Shown here in pieces: positions 38,600 to 51,299 of a stretch of 64,000 nt of DNA. The translations under genes and the position numbers were made by a program. Position 1 is the first letter of the stretch. Each line of letters begins with the position of its first letter. Under the pieces are notes generated by a model. That model ran no database searches. It was not told the origin of the DNA and was given only the letters and a program-made list of their open reading frames with translations. This stretch comes from Populus alba. Lineage: Eukaryota; Streptophyta; Magnoliopsida; Malpighiales; Salicaceae. The stretch lies in the NCBI RefSeq assembly GCF_005239225.2, contig NC_133301.1, forward strand, positions 13,206,318 to 13,270,317, read 5' to 3'.

Positions 38600-39445
38600 T
38601 GTTTTATATTAGAAATTTTGTAAATCTGATTTTTTTAACATTAGTTTAATGTATGAATATCTTTCTTGATGTGAACGTGAATTGGACTAGACCAATGCAA
38701 TCTCATCAAGATTGATTGAATGTGTGGTAGAGAACGAATTTATTTTAGAACATGACTAATAAATGGGTTAATTTCCAATTTTTCATAACCAACTTTTTAG
38801 ATCTAATGTCTATATTTCTAAAATGAGGACTAGGTTTCACACGATCAGGCCTAATACTAAATTATTATCCTATTATTGATGACCCTTTTATCATGAATAT
38901 AATAATTTGGAAAAAAAAAAATTTTAAGCTAGGAGTATTTTGAATTCAAACATTAAGCTACATATATTTGATAGGATTTATAATTTGAATGTTATTTTTT
39001 ATTATATAATCAGTTTTTTATATAAAACTTTGAATATTAATTAAAATTTCTAGTTATTATAACTACATAACCAGTTTTTATTTTTTTTTATATTTATTGT
39101 CCGTTAATTCTCATGTTTTAAAAGTATTTTTTAAATAATTATGTATTTATTTATTTATTTATTTTTAAATTAATTTTTTTGATATTTTTTAGATCATTTT
39201 GATGTGCTAATATCAAAAATAACTTTTTTTAAAAAAAAATATTATTTTAATATATTTCTAAATAAAAAATATTTTTTTAAAAAAAAATTATTACTACAAT
39301 ATCAAACCACATTTTTAATTCATTAGATATCCTTCACGGAAGGGTTTTTTTATTTTTGAATTTTTTAATCTACCATGCATATATTTGAGAATCGTGTAAG
39401 GGTATTCATCAGTATTCTTAAGGCGAAGTGAAGAGTAGAAACAAC
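38600..39445 (+). repeat. Dispersed repeat family D, copy 3
   Basis: Matches copy 1 over its length: TTTTAGAACATGACTAATAA (38746), CCCTTTTATCATGAATATAA (38884), TATATAAAACTTTGAATATT (39018), TATTGTCCGTTAATT (39095) and AGGCGAAGTGAAGAGTAGAA (39421). About 60 extra bases near 38690 (GACCAATGCAATCTCATCAA) are missing from copy 1. Confidence 0.75.
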
Positions 39446-39450
39446 ATAAT

Positions 39451-39481
39451 CTTTTCTTTTCTTTTCTTTTCTTTTCTTTTT
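39451..39481. repeat. (CTTTT)6 microsatellite
   Basis: Six perfect CTTTT pentamers directly after repeat D copy 3. Confidence 0.93.
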
Positions 39482-40359
39482 AAAAAATAAAGGTCGCACA
39501 TTTTTTTTTTCTTTTGAGAAAATAGCACGGTTATGCTACCAGTACAGCGTGATCAATAAGAATTTAACACGTCATACGACTTTTATTAGTGCAACCTGGT
39601 ACAACTTAAAGGATTGTGTTGCTAGAATTAGTTCAACGCTTAAAAATATTTATTTATATCAAGATTGTCACAAATAAAACACCTTTAATTTAATTTATTT
39701 TTTTATATATTTCTTGGTATTACACTATTGTCCGTACCCGGCAACCTTTTTAAATCTTATCAGGTTTGTAGCGTTGAAAATAACAGAACTAATTATATTA
39801 TGCTATTGAAATAGCGCTATTATTTAAACTATGTCTTTTGTTCTCAAAATATACTAATTTATAAATAAAAAAATACTTCTATCCAGCTGCTATTTTATTT
39901 TAAAAAACTCCTTTTTTTAAGATTATTATGTTTTTTTTTTTAATTACCTATGACTCACTCAGCCAAAAAAAAAAAAAAAACACAACAACTTATATATGTA
40001 ATTAATCTTTAATTACAAATCTTTTCTCTGAAACTAAAAAAAACTGAGGCTACTAGAGGAAGAGGGCTACTGATTCCCACTTTTAAGCAGTTTTTTTTTT
40101 TTTTCTTTATTATTGTTGGTTAAAAAATCCTCCTATTATCCTCTACTTTATGGTTAAAATTAATCTCATTTTATTGTTGCAATTTGACATGATTATAACA
40201 TAAATTTAAACCCATTCTATTTTACATAAATAAAATGATAAGATTGGGTGAAGAATTTATTTGATGTTTCCATGGAACTTTGAAAGAAATAATAGGAATA
40301 ACACTTTTTGGGAGAGATTAAAGATTTAATTGTCAAATCTTAAACATAATCAAGGAGAG

Positions 40360-41870
40360 ATTAATACAAACTAAAAAGATACACCTTAACCATAATAATT
40401 CATAAATAAATAAATATCAGTGTATCTTTTTACACGCAATGGGCGATTGTCTTTCAGTTGTTCCCTAAATTAAATGCGTTGGAAAATAGAGCAATGAAGT
40501 GGTTTTTAAGCTGAATATGTCTCCACGACAAAAATAATAATGTAATCAGTCAGTGCCAGCTGGAACATTACTCCAAAAAACTTTATGGAACCACCAAAAT
40601 AAGGAAGAAAAAAAACTCAAATTTTTGGTATTTTCTTTTATTATTGTTGGTTAATACAAACTATAAAGATGATAAATAAATAAATATATTAATCAGTTTT
40701 GAGACAAAATGGAAAATGAATTGCAAGTGACAATATCAAATGTATATTAATGGGCTTCCTTCAGTTGTTTCCCCTAATATAGCGGTGATAATAAGTAGTA
40801 GTGAAGTGGTCTTTAACGTTAAATGTGTCTCCACGACAAAAAAAAAATAAATGCAAGCAGTCAGTGTCAGCTAGGAAAATTACTCCAAGAAACTGCATGG
40901 AACCAAAATAATAGGAGAAAACAAAAACTTCATTTTTGTATTTTATTTTATTTATGTTGGTTAATACAAACTAAGAAGATGATAAATAAATAAATATTCA
41001 ATCAATTTAAGACAAATGCAAAAATGATGCAAGTGGATAATATCAGTGTATTTCTTTATGGCTGCCTTTTAGTTTGTTTCCCCCCTAAATTAATGCGTTG
41101 GAAAATAGAGCGATGAATGGTGCTTTTACACTGAATGTGCTCCCAACGGCAAAAAAAATAATAACAATCAGTCAATGTGCCAGCTGGAAATCACTCCAAG
41201 AAACTGTCATGGAACACCAAAAAATAAGGAAAGAAAATAAAAACTTCATTTTTGTATTTTCTTTTATTATTGTTGGTTTAATACAAACTAAAAAGATGAA
41301 TAAAATAAATAAATATCAATCAAATTTGAGACAATGCAAAAATGATGCAAGTGGACAATATCAATGTATTTATGGCTGCGTTTTACTGCCTAAATTAATA
41401 TGTTGGAAAATAGAGTGATGAAGTGGTCTTTACACTGAATGTGTCTCCACGCGCAAAAAAAATAAATACAATCTGTCAGTGCCGTTGAAAACATTACTCC
41501 CAAGAAACTTCAAAATGGAACCGACCAAAATATAAGGTCAAGAAAAAACAAAAAACTTCATTTTTGTTATTTTTTTATTATTGTTGGTTAATACAAAACT
41601 AAAGTAGATAAATAAATAAATTATCAATCACTTTGAGACAAATGCAAATTATGCAGTGGACAATATCAGTTTTATTTTTATGGTTTGTCTTTTCAGTTAT
41701 TTTGCCCCCTATAATAAAAATGCATTGGAAAATAGAGTGAGAAGTAGTCTTTAACGCTGAATGTGTCTCCCACACAAAACAAAAATAATGCAATCATGTC
41801 ATTCCAGCTGAAAAATTACTTCAAAACTTCATGGAACGCCAAAATAAAGGAAGTAAACAAAAATGCTTTA
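40360..41870 (+). repeat. Tandem array of about 310-bp units, roughly five copies
   Basis: Unit starts can be set at the TTTCAGTTGTTYCCCTAA block: about 40441, 40751, 41058, 41372 and 41680, with spacings of 307-314 bp. Each unit carries GTTGGAAAATAGAG, AATGTGTCTCCACGACAAAA, CAGTCAGTGCCAGCTGGAA, ATGGAACCACCAAAATAAGG, TTTTATTATTGTTGGTTAAT and AAATAAATAAATAT blocks. The last copy is truncated near 41870 and a partial unit precedes the first. Copies differ by many one-base insertions and deletions and a few larger ones. An open frame at 41098-41418 is just the repeat read through. Confidence 0.9.
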
Positions 41871-43480
41871 TAATGGAGAAAAAGACTTGATATTAAATCG
41901 GTCGAGATGATTTTTAAAAAAATTAAATTTAAAGTAAAAAAAATTAAATAAAAATTAATTTAAAAATTTGTTAAAACAATTTAAGACATGGATGTTAGTC
42001 AACCTCGTTGGTGTCACTGTAAAATTATTTGGTGTCGATAGATTGAAATGCTAACACTAGCGAAATTTAAGAGGCCAAATAAGCCAAAGTAAGAGACTCT
42101 ACGTATGGGAAATTGATGCCATTTGATGTGAATTGCAATTCAACTCCAAGACCACCGCTTGAATGATGTAGAAACAGCAGTAATGAACAAAAATATATTT
42201 AAAAGAATTAAAAATATCTTCATGTCTTCACAGCCGTTCAAAGAAACAATCCAACCTTGGTTTCATTTTGTCCAGTTGAACTCCAAGTCAATGTTCTAAA
42301 TCGCCTCTTTGATGCAAAGAAGATAATTATATAACTACTTTCGTGCTATGCGGGTTAATTTTTTAATATAAAAAATTAAAAATAATTAAAATTTAAGAAT
42401 TTTAATTTTTCTATAAAATTATACAAAAAAATCTTTGGATTTGATTGTACGTTGACCCAAGTAAATTTATAATATTATTAATAATATATACTTAAATATT
42501 AACTCAAGTTAAGTGAATTTGGCTGCTAATAACCAAACTCAAAGAGCATTAAAAATATATGATACAAAATAAAAAATAATTTTAATAGTGTGGCTAGGAG
42601 TTGTATTTTAAAATATGTTGTTCTTAGAAATATATTAAAAATACATATATTTTTTAAAATTAATTTTTTTAACATTATACAATCAAAATTGTTTCAAAAA
42701 TATAAAATTAATTTAAAAAATAAAATAATAATTTTTTAAAATACACAAAATGACAGTAAACCTCAAACAACTTCTTAAATAATATATAATGTTATAGATT
42801 TAACCATAATAACACTATTCATATAATCTCAATTTTAATATTTTAATTTTTAAATAGATCAATTATTAAATACATTATGAGAGTTAATCTAATATGGAGG
42901 GCAAATTTAGATTCAGGACAACTCTGCAGAATTAATTCAAATATATTTTCTAAAAAACATCAAGAAAAAACATTATTTTAATTACAAAAATAGAAAAAAT
43001 TAATAAGAAATTTTTTACCAATTTTAAACTAATTTTAAGGAGATTAATTCGAATCACAAGTACACCTGAGTTTTTAAACTGCATGCACTTGACAATAGAT
43101 TTGCCGACCAGCAAAGAACAAAGAAAAGAAAAATTCTATATATGGCCATCGTTAGTTTGATGACTGCGCCTGTAGATTTCTTGTGGAAAAGATCAAAATA
43201 CTTTTCTGTCTTTCAACGGTGTTTTAAAAAGAAACTTAATGTTAAACGAGTTTTATTAAGTAATAATAATTTTACATTGCTCTAAAACAAAAAACAAAAA
43301 CTGAACACTTCATGAAAATTGATGGAGCTTGTCCACCTCATAAAAGATCCCACTTGATCAAAAGCCCGCCTTCAGGAAACGCGGACGGCAATGCATGGTC
43401 TCTATAAAGAGCCTTTGGCTCCTTAAAAGTATTTCTACATTAATTTCAAGCAAGAAACGAGCAAAGGGGTGTGTTCATTG
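41871..43480. other. AT-rich spacer with blocks duplicated from 36-38 kb
   Basis: No gene seen. Segments 42187-42330 and 43235-43357 repeat, with divergence, blocks at 37395-37740 and 36225-36345 (for example ATCTTCATGTCTTCACAGCC and TAAACGAGTTTTATTAAG). AT-rich repeat debris fills the rest. Confidence 0.6.
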
Positions 43481-43489
43481 ATGGATTCA

Positions 43490-43855
43490 ACATCTTTGCA
43501 GTGATGGTGTGGTGGTGATGATGATTATCCATGCTGCTATCCGCAAGGGTGTTTTGGAGGAAGAACGATTGCTCTTTGCAATCAAAACTTCCTTCATTGA
43601 CTGCACTCATGACAATTCATCCCCGCTATTTCTCTTGGGGAGAAGATTGCCCTCATTGTTGCAGCTGGTATGGAGTTACTGCAGGCAATTCCACTACCAC
43701 GACGAATCATCAAATCGATCATCGCTTTCAAACTCAATGTGGTGTCATTGAAAGATTGGTACTAAATGCATCTATATTTCTCCCTTCAAGAACTCAATTC
43801 TTGAACTTGAGTGGAAATAGCAAGCTGCTGTGTTGCGAATGAAGTTTTGCCTCCT
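43490..43855 (+). pseudogene. RLP pseudogene, N-terminal cap exon (frameshifted)
   Basis: Frames at 43523-43640 and 43640-43842 together recall the start of plant LRR receptor-like proteins. A short hydrophobic leader is followed by LEEERLLFAIKTSF (the usual EERxALLxxK motif) and, in the next frame, FSWGEDCPHCCSWYGVT, the WxxxxxxCCxWxGVxC motif of the LRR N-terminal cap. A decayed first LRR follows (LVLNASIF then LNLSGNSK). At least one frameshift near 43640 and TGA codons after the first ATG break it. It is the 5' end of a relic extending to 55804. Confidence 0.75.
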
Positions 43856-43993
43856 TCATGTAAAGACTTCATTCTTTCGTAATTTAACCGAAATAAACAT
43901 CTATAAACTGACTTGTTCTTTTTACATTAATCAAATAATTTCTTTGGCTTTATACACTAACAACCTAACTAGATTAATCTAACATGCACGCAG

Positions 43994-46900
43994 GTTTCGG
44001 AAGCCTATCAAATAAGCTAAATGACGAGTCTTAATTTAGCATCCAAATAACTTCAACAAATACATCACATCCATCTCTCAGAGGCTTCATCTCTCAAACT
44101 ATCTATATCTTGTATTTCCAACAAGTTGCAAATTTAATAAACATGAAAGTATTAAACTCACCACAATCAATCATCAACAAACCAATGAAAAAGAGTTAAA
44201 ATTTAACAACACACATGTTCTTATTAATCTTGATATAAAATTATGAATTACCCCTTTATATAGTTTCAATTTTGAACAACACCTAATGATTTTAATTAAC
44301 TCTCTCTTTTGTATTATTTTCTTAACTCGTAATTGATTCCATCTCGCAACTTTGCACGTTCTCTATCCCTGAAAATGAAATTCAAGATTTTTAATCTTAA
44401 CAGTATCAATTACATTAAGGGTTCGTTTGAAACTCTTTTATTTCTATTTTTTTTACTCTTTTTGTCCCAATCATATTATTTTTAAATTATAATCCAACTG
44501 ATCTCACATACATATCAATCCTTATATAGGACACCTTACCCTAGATTTTACACACTTCAAAGCACCCTAACTTTAACCTTAAGTCGCTTAACATCCATCT
44601 TAAGTTAATCTTCTAAGTCTAGATTAACAACATATCATAAAGTTACTTGTTCTGTTTCTAAGTGAATATTTCTTAAAAAATATTAAAAAAATATTTTAAA
44701 AAATATATACTATTTTTAATCATCAGCACATCAAAATAATTTAAAATACTAAAAAAATTATCTTGAACCGTAAAACCAAAAAAAAATAAAAAAATATTTT
44801 TTTAAATTTCAAATCATAAATAAATTGATTTTTTCATGTCAGAATACCTCTTATCTTCACTTTTAGGACTATATCAATAAAAATAATTTAAAGCAAAATA
44901 AAACACTACAAAATATAAAATCAATCACGGGCACTGCAAAACATGCACTTACGTTGAAATCTGTCCCCCCACAATAGACTACTTCTTCTTTTGCCACACT
45001 GTACGAAATTCTCATGCTTTGTCGTGTTTTGACTACTTCTCCTTTTTTTTTCCAACAAATATACTATTCAACTTCCCTTTTGCGACCTATTTTATCGTTT
45101 TTAAAATAATTTTTAAAATTACTAATTAATTTTTTTTAAAAGAAACTAATGTTTTTTGATGATTTAATTATTTTATATATTAAGAATAAAAAATAATTTT
45201 AAAAAATATTATTTTTTAATAGTTTTAAATAATTTTTTTTTAAAATAACCACAATCAAAATATTCTTTTAACTACCGACAAACCAACCAGCCTTTTATAC
45301 TTTCGTTTCCTTTTTCGAGGGTCGCCATATTCAAATTCCACCATAAGCCTCACAATACAAAGCCCAAAAAAACAACATTTTTGTTTATAAATAACAACTG
45401 CGAGTTCTAAAATACATTAAAATGCTATTGTTTTTTATTTTGAATATATATAAAAAATTATTCTTTTAAAAATTTATTTTTTATTTCAAACACATCAAAA
45501 CAATTTAAAAAAATTATAAAAATTGAATCAACACATGAACATTAAACCAATAAATCAAATTAATTTGATGATGAAAAAACAATTAAACTCAATGCCAAAT
45601 AGGCAGCTACAGAGCTTATTTTGTGTAACGTTAACCTCGGTTCTTCTATTGTTTTTTATTTTTTTGTTATTTAAATTATTATTAATTGCTTAATTTAAAA
45701 TATAATTTTTTTAAAAAAAAAAAATATATTATTTTAATAACTTGAAAAACATCCAGACACTTTTAACAATATAATTTCTATTATATTTTAATGCTTCTTC
45801 TCAATATTTCAAGATAAATTAACGATTTTACGTGAAGTGAAATCATGTAGTTGTTTTCAAATCAAATTTTCTTTCAATTAACTTATTCTTTAAGACAAAA
45901 AAATTAATAATTTAGGATTTGAAATGTAATTGATCTTGAATTAATACACTTGCTATAAATGTCAATCAGGCTCTGAAGACCCATCAAGGCTTAACAAATT
46001 GAACTCTTGATTTAACTTAAAGTGCTCCCAATAACTTGAACAATACATCTATATCCATCCCTCAAATCCTCTCAAATTCTTCATCTCTCAAAATATTTAT
46101 TCTGTAGTTAACAAACCAGTTAGCTATAGGATCAAATATATAAAAGGTACCCTAAGAGTTTATATAACTCTTCTTCTTTGTATTATTTTTCCTTAATAAC
46201 TCAGAATTTTTGATTCACTTGAGCAACTTGGAGGAGCTATGGCTGGGCTGAAAATAAGTTCCAAGATTTTGTAACTTTAACACGTATCAATTAATTAAGG
46301 GCCGTTATAACTCTTTTATTTCTCTTTTTATTTTTGTTGTTTGTCTTTGATTTTTAAATAAACAGAACGCACTAAATCTCAATTATATATTCTTTAATCC
46401 AGTACCAACTTGATTCTCAATCATATCAACCTCGAATTTAGAACACCTTGACCCTAGATTTTACTTACACTTCAAGCACCCTAGATTTAACCTTATACTC
46501 TACATCCATCTTAAGTTTAATCTTCAGATTAAGAAGATATCTTATAAGTTACTGTTTTTTTAAAAGATTTTTTTAAAAATATATTAAAATAATATATTTT
46601 TAAAAAATATATATTTTTATATCAGCACATCAAGCAAAATTAAGTTTCAAATTAAGTATATAAGCATGACATCAGCTTTCTATAAACCACATAACTATGA
46701 GGGGTTAATAACAAGAAGCAATGAAACTATAAGATAAAATATTAACATATTTCAATCTTAAATTGATAACTAATAAAAGGAAAAAAAAGGATTTTCCATA
46801 CCGCAGTATCCACCAGACCTTCTCTTCCCACCCATGGTATGGAAGAAAAACTCAATTGCCGACAAACCACTATAAAAGAATTAGCCATAAAGCCCTTTAG

Positions 46901-49900
46901 CACACAAAAGATTTAAAATACCCCATTTGCTTCATAAGTTCATGCTTCCAAAAAATAATTTAAACAAAAGACAAAAAAAAACACTCTCATGTATTGTTTA
47001 TGCTATGAGCCAAATGATGAAGCATTTCTTTAAGCTACTATAATTTAAAAATACCTAAAAAATTTATCTTGAAGTAAACAAAAAAAATAATAAAATAATT
47101 TTTTATACATTTCAAAATCATACAATTATAATTGATTTTTTTTTCATGGGTCAGAATACCTCTTGTCTTAATTTTTAGGATTGATATAATAAAAATAAAT
47201 ACGAAAGGTACGCCTAAGAGTTTTATATTAACTCTTCTCTTTTGTATTATTTCTTAACTCAGAATTTGATTCATTGAGCAACTTGGGAGGAGCTATGCTA
47301 GATGAAAATAAGTTCCAAGATTTTGTAACCTTCACAAGTTATCAATTAATTAAGGGCCGTTTGATAACTCTTTTATTTCTTTTTATTTTTATTTTTTATT
47401 TTTGTGTGTTGTCTTTTATTTTTAAATAAACAGAACGCACTTCTCTCAATCATATATTTTTAAATTAGTACCAACTTGATTCTCAATTCATATCAACTTG
47501 ATTTAGACACCTTGACCCTAATATCTTGCTACATTCAAGCACCCTAGATTTAAACCTTAGTGCTCTACATCCATCTTAAGTTTAATCTTCATATTAAGAA
47601 GATATCTTTATAAGTTACTGTTTTTTTAAATGATATTTTAAAAATATATTTTTTAATATCAGCACATCAAAATAATTTAAAAAATATTAAAAAAAATTAT
47701 CTTGAAGTAATAAAATAAAAAATAATTTTTTATAAACATTTCAAAATCATAAATTCATCAAATTTGATTTTTTTTTCATGTCAGAATACCTCTTATCTTA
47801 ATTTTTTAGTTTCTAAATTGTTTGATATAATAAAATAAATTTTAAAGCAAAATAAACAACTACAAAGTATAAAAATCAATCACGGGCACTGCAAAAATGC
47901 ACGGTTACGTTGAAATCTGTCCCCCCCAATAGACTACTTCTTTCGTTGCCATGTTATGTAGAATTCCATGCTTTGTGTGTTTTGACTAGCTTCGTCCCTT
48001 TTTTTTCAACAAATTTATATCAACTTCCTTTGGCGACGGTTATTTTTATGTTTTAAAATTAATTTTTTTTAAAAATTATAATTAATTTTTTTTAAAAAAC
48101 TAATGTTTTTTTGATGATTTTTTAATTATTTTATATATTAATATTAAAAAATAATTTTTAAAAAAATATTATTTTAATATTTTTAAATAATTTTTTTTTT
48201 AAAAAATACCACAAATCAAACTATTTCTTTTTAACTACCAAACCAAACCAGCCTTTTATAGCTTTCGTTTTCTTTCTCGAGGTTCGCCATATTCAATCCC
48301 ACCAAGCCTCACAGATACAAAGCTCAAAAAACAACATTTTGTTGATAAATTAACTAACTGGGAGTCTGAAAGTACAGTAAATGCTATTGTTTTATTTTGA
48401 AATATATAATTTTTTTTTTTAAAAATTTATTTTTATATCAAACACATCAAAACAATTTTAAAAATTAATATAAAAAATTAATTTGAAGCATAAACCAATA
48501 ATCAAATTTGGATGAAAAACAGATTAAATTCTCAATGCCAAATAGACACTACAGTTTAATTTGGTGTTGCGGTTTGAACCGTCTTCTCTATTGTTTTTAT
48601 TTTTTTGTTTTAAATTATTTTAATGTGCTAATATTAAAAATAAATTTTAAAAAATATATATTATTTTAATATATTTCAAAAACAACAAACACTTTAAAGT
48701 ATAATTTCTATTAATTTTTAATGTTTTCTCAATATTTCAAATAATTAATGATTTTGACGTTAGTGATAATCATAGTAGTTGGTTTCAAATCAAAATTTGT
48801 CTTCAAATTAACTTATTATTTGAAGACAAAATGAATATTTAGGATTGAAATGTAATTGATTTTGAAATTAATCATTAACCACTTGCTATAAATATCATCA
48901 GGTTTCTGAAGACTACAAAGCTTAACAAATTGGATATCTTGATTTACGCTACAATAACTTCAACAATAGCATCCTATCATCCCTCAAAGGGCTTTTCATC
49001 TCTCAAATATCTATCTCTGATGGCATCACGTTGCAAAGGATCAATACACTGAAAGTACTTAGACCCACACAAACATATCATCACAACCCAATTGAAAAAG
49101 AGTGGAAAGTAGACACATACATTTTTATTCTTTGATATGAAGTTACGAATTGATCCCTATAAGTTTCAGTTCGAGAATAACAGGCTAAGAGTTTTATATT
49201 AACTCTTCTCTTTTGTATTGTTTCCTTAACTCAGAATTTGATTCATTTGAGCAACTTGGAGGTTTATCTCTCTATACAATAGATCAAGAATTTGTAACCT
49301 TAACAGGTATCAATTAATTAAAGGTCGTTGATAACTCTTTTATTTCTTTTTTTTACTCTTGTTTTGTACGGTTGTCTTTGATTTTTTAATAACGGAACAC
49401 ACTTGTCTCAATACATATATTTATTTATTATATTTTTTTTATTGTTTTAATGTCTAATTAAAAATAAAATTTTAAAAAATAAAAAATATATTATTTTAAT
49501 ACATTCCAAACAACAAATACTCTTTAAAATATAATTTCACTATACTTTCAAAAACAACTCTAATTAGGTGATGAATCATAATTGTTAAATTTAGTTGATA
49601 CCCAAAACCATTGGATTAAACCTATAATTATTTTCTTAATATTTCAAATAATTAACGATTTTGACGTTAGTGATAATCATGTAGTTGTTTTCAAATCAAA
49701 GATTTGTCTTTCAATTAACTTTATTCTTTGAAGACAAAAATGACATATTTAGGATTAGAAATGTAATTGATTTTGAAATTAATCACTAACCACTTGCTAT
49801 AAATATCATGCAGGCTCTGAAGACCATCAAGGCTTAACAAATTGGAGTCTCTTATTTTGAGACCAATCACCTTCAACAATAGCGTCCTATCATCCCTCAA

Positions 49901-51290
49901 CGGGCTTCATCTCTCAAACATCTAGATTTGAACGCAACCAGTTGCAAGGATCAATAGACATGAAAGGTACTTAGAGACACGCAAACACATCATCACAACC
50001 AATTGAAAAGGAGTCGAAATGTTAGACACACATTTTCTATTAACTCTTTGATATGAAGTTATGAATTGATCCTTATAAGTTCAATTCGAGAATAACAGAC
50101 CTAAGAGTTTTATATTAAACTCTTCTCTTTTGTATTATTCCTTAACTTAGAATTTGATTCATGAGCAACTTGGAGAGCTATGGCTGGGCGAAAATAAGAT
50201 CCAAGGTTTTGTAACCTTAACAGTATCAATTAATTAAGGCTGTTTTGATAACTTTTTAGTTCTCTTTTTTATTCTGTTTTTTTTTTACTTCAGTACCTAG
50301 ATTTAACTTAATGCCCAATATCCATCTTAAGTTTAATATTTCAAGTTTCAGATTAAGTATATTTGTCTCTTTAGTGCTTATTTGGTTTAAATTTTATTTT
50401 TTATTATATTTTAAATTTCAAAAAAAACATAAGACGAGAGAGGAAGGGCATAGGTAGGTCATGTTCCTACATAAAAAAGACCAATCATATTATTGTTTTT
50501 TGTCTATGTGACTAGAAAACATATCTCTCTCTGCTAGATTAAAAAAAAATATCATGAATTTCCAATTTTTACATACCAAATATTAAAATAAAAAATAAAA
50601 ACCAAAAAATAAAAAAACTATTTAATAAAATAATACTCTGTAAGGTGATCCATCATAAAAAGCACATTCTCTATTTTATTACATTAATTAAATATAGCTA
50701 TGCCAAAGTGTGAATAATATATTAATTATACAAACCTCTATGTACCTCTATTTAAATTCAAGCTACATCACACTACTACTTTAGATTTCGGTTTGATTTT
50801 GTTGTATGTTTGAATTGCTATTTTGTTGTTTTTTGAATTTTTTTGTTTTAAAAAAATTTTTAACAAATAAAAAAATATTTTAATAACGTTTTCAAAATAA
50901 AAATACTTTTGAAACGCAATCTTTATTATACAACACTCTCAAACAAGCCCTAAGTTATACATGTGATGAATAATTATTTAGATTGATATTTTTGTTTTCA
51001 ATTTACAACTACACTTCATATAATTAAACAATTTTGAAACATGATTATAATCATGTAGTTTTGGTTTTCAAATCAAAGATTCTTTCTTAATTAAATTTTT
51101 TGAAGACAAATGAATTATTTAGGATTTGAAATGTAATTAATTTTTTTTAAAAAATTAATCACTAACCGCTTTGCTATAAATACTTATGCAGGTTATGAAG
51201 GACCCCCCAGGCCCACCTTAACAAATTTAAAAGTCTTAATTTAGCTACAACGGACAATAGACACGAAAAGTTACATCTCCATTATATTCC
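43994..51290 (+). pseudogene. Array of decayed LRR exons from an RLP gene
   Basis: Two exon types alternate in a tandemly duplicated block. Type A follows a TGCTATAAATATCATGCAG acceptor and reads roughly GSEDxxxLNKLExLDL, NNFNNSILSSLxGLSSL, NQLQGSIDMK. Copies begin at 43994, 45970, 48902, 49814 and 51192. Type B reads SNLEELWLDENKFQDF, with copies near 44310, 46225, 47265, 49245 and 50155. Each type B copy is preceded by CTAAGAGTTTTATATTAACT and followed by TATCAATTAATTAAGG. Both are LRR repeats, normally single exons in the multi-exon part of such RLP genes. Larger flanks are also repeated (44920-45110 matches 47870-48060), implying a unit of about 2.95 kb. Every copy has indels and none is intact. 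Confidence 0.75.
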
Positions 51291-51299
51291 TTTATATAT

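Larger units (their letters stand above)
32513..40360. other. Repeat-rich intergenic region after TRM61
   Basis: No intact gene. The stretch is AT-rich with copies of a dispersed repeat (34575-35360, 36696-37020, 38600-39445), a triple AT-rich repeat (36361-36672) and an exon-like segment shared with 62 kb (37029-37356). Blocks also match 42.1-43.4 kb: 36225-36345 resembles 43235-43357, and 37400-37440 with 37675-37740 resembles 42190-42330. A minus-strand frame at 35765-36019 lies within such duplicated sequence and is not considered coding. Confidence 0.6.

Noticed and set aside
41098..41418. Plus-strand frame of 106 codons
   Set aside because: It is a chance frame through the 310-bp tandem repeat; the other copies do not keep it.
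40441..41680. Regularly spaced repeats considered as a CRISPR array
   Set aside because: The whole 310-bp unit is repeated, with no short repeat/unique spacer pattern, and the genome is a plant.
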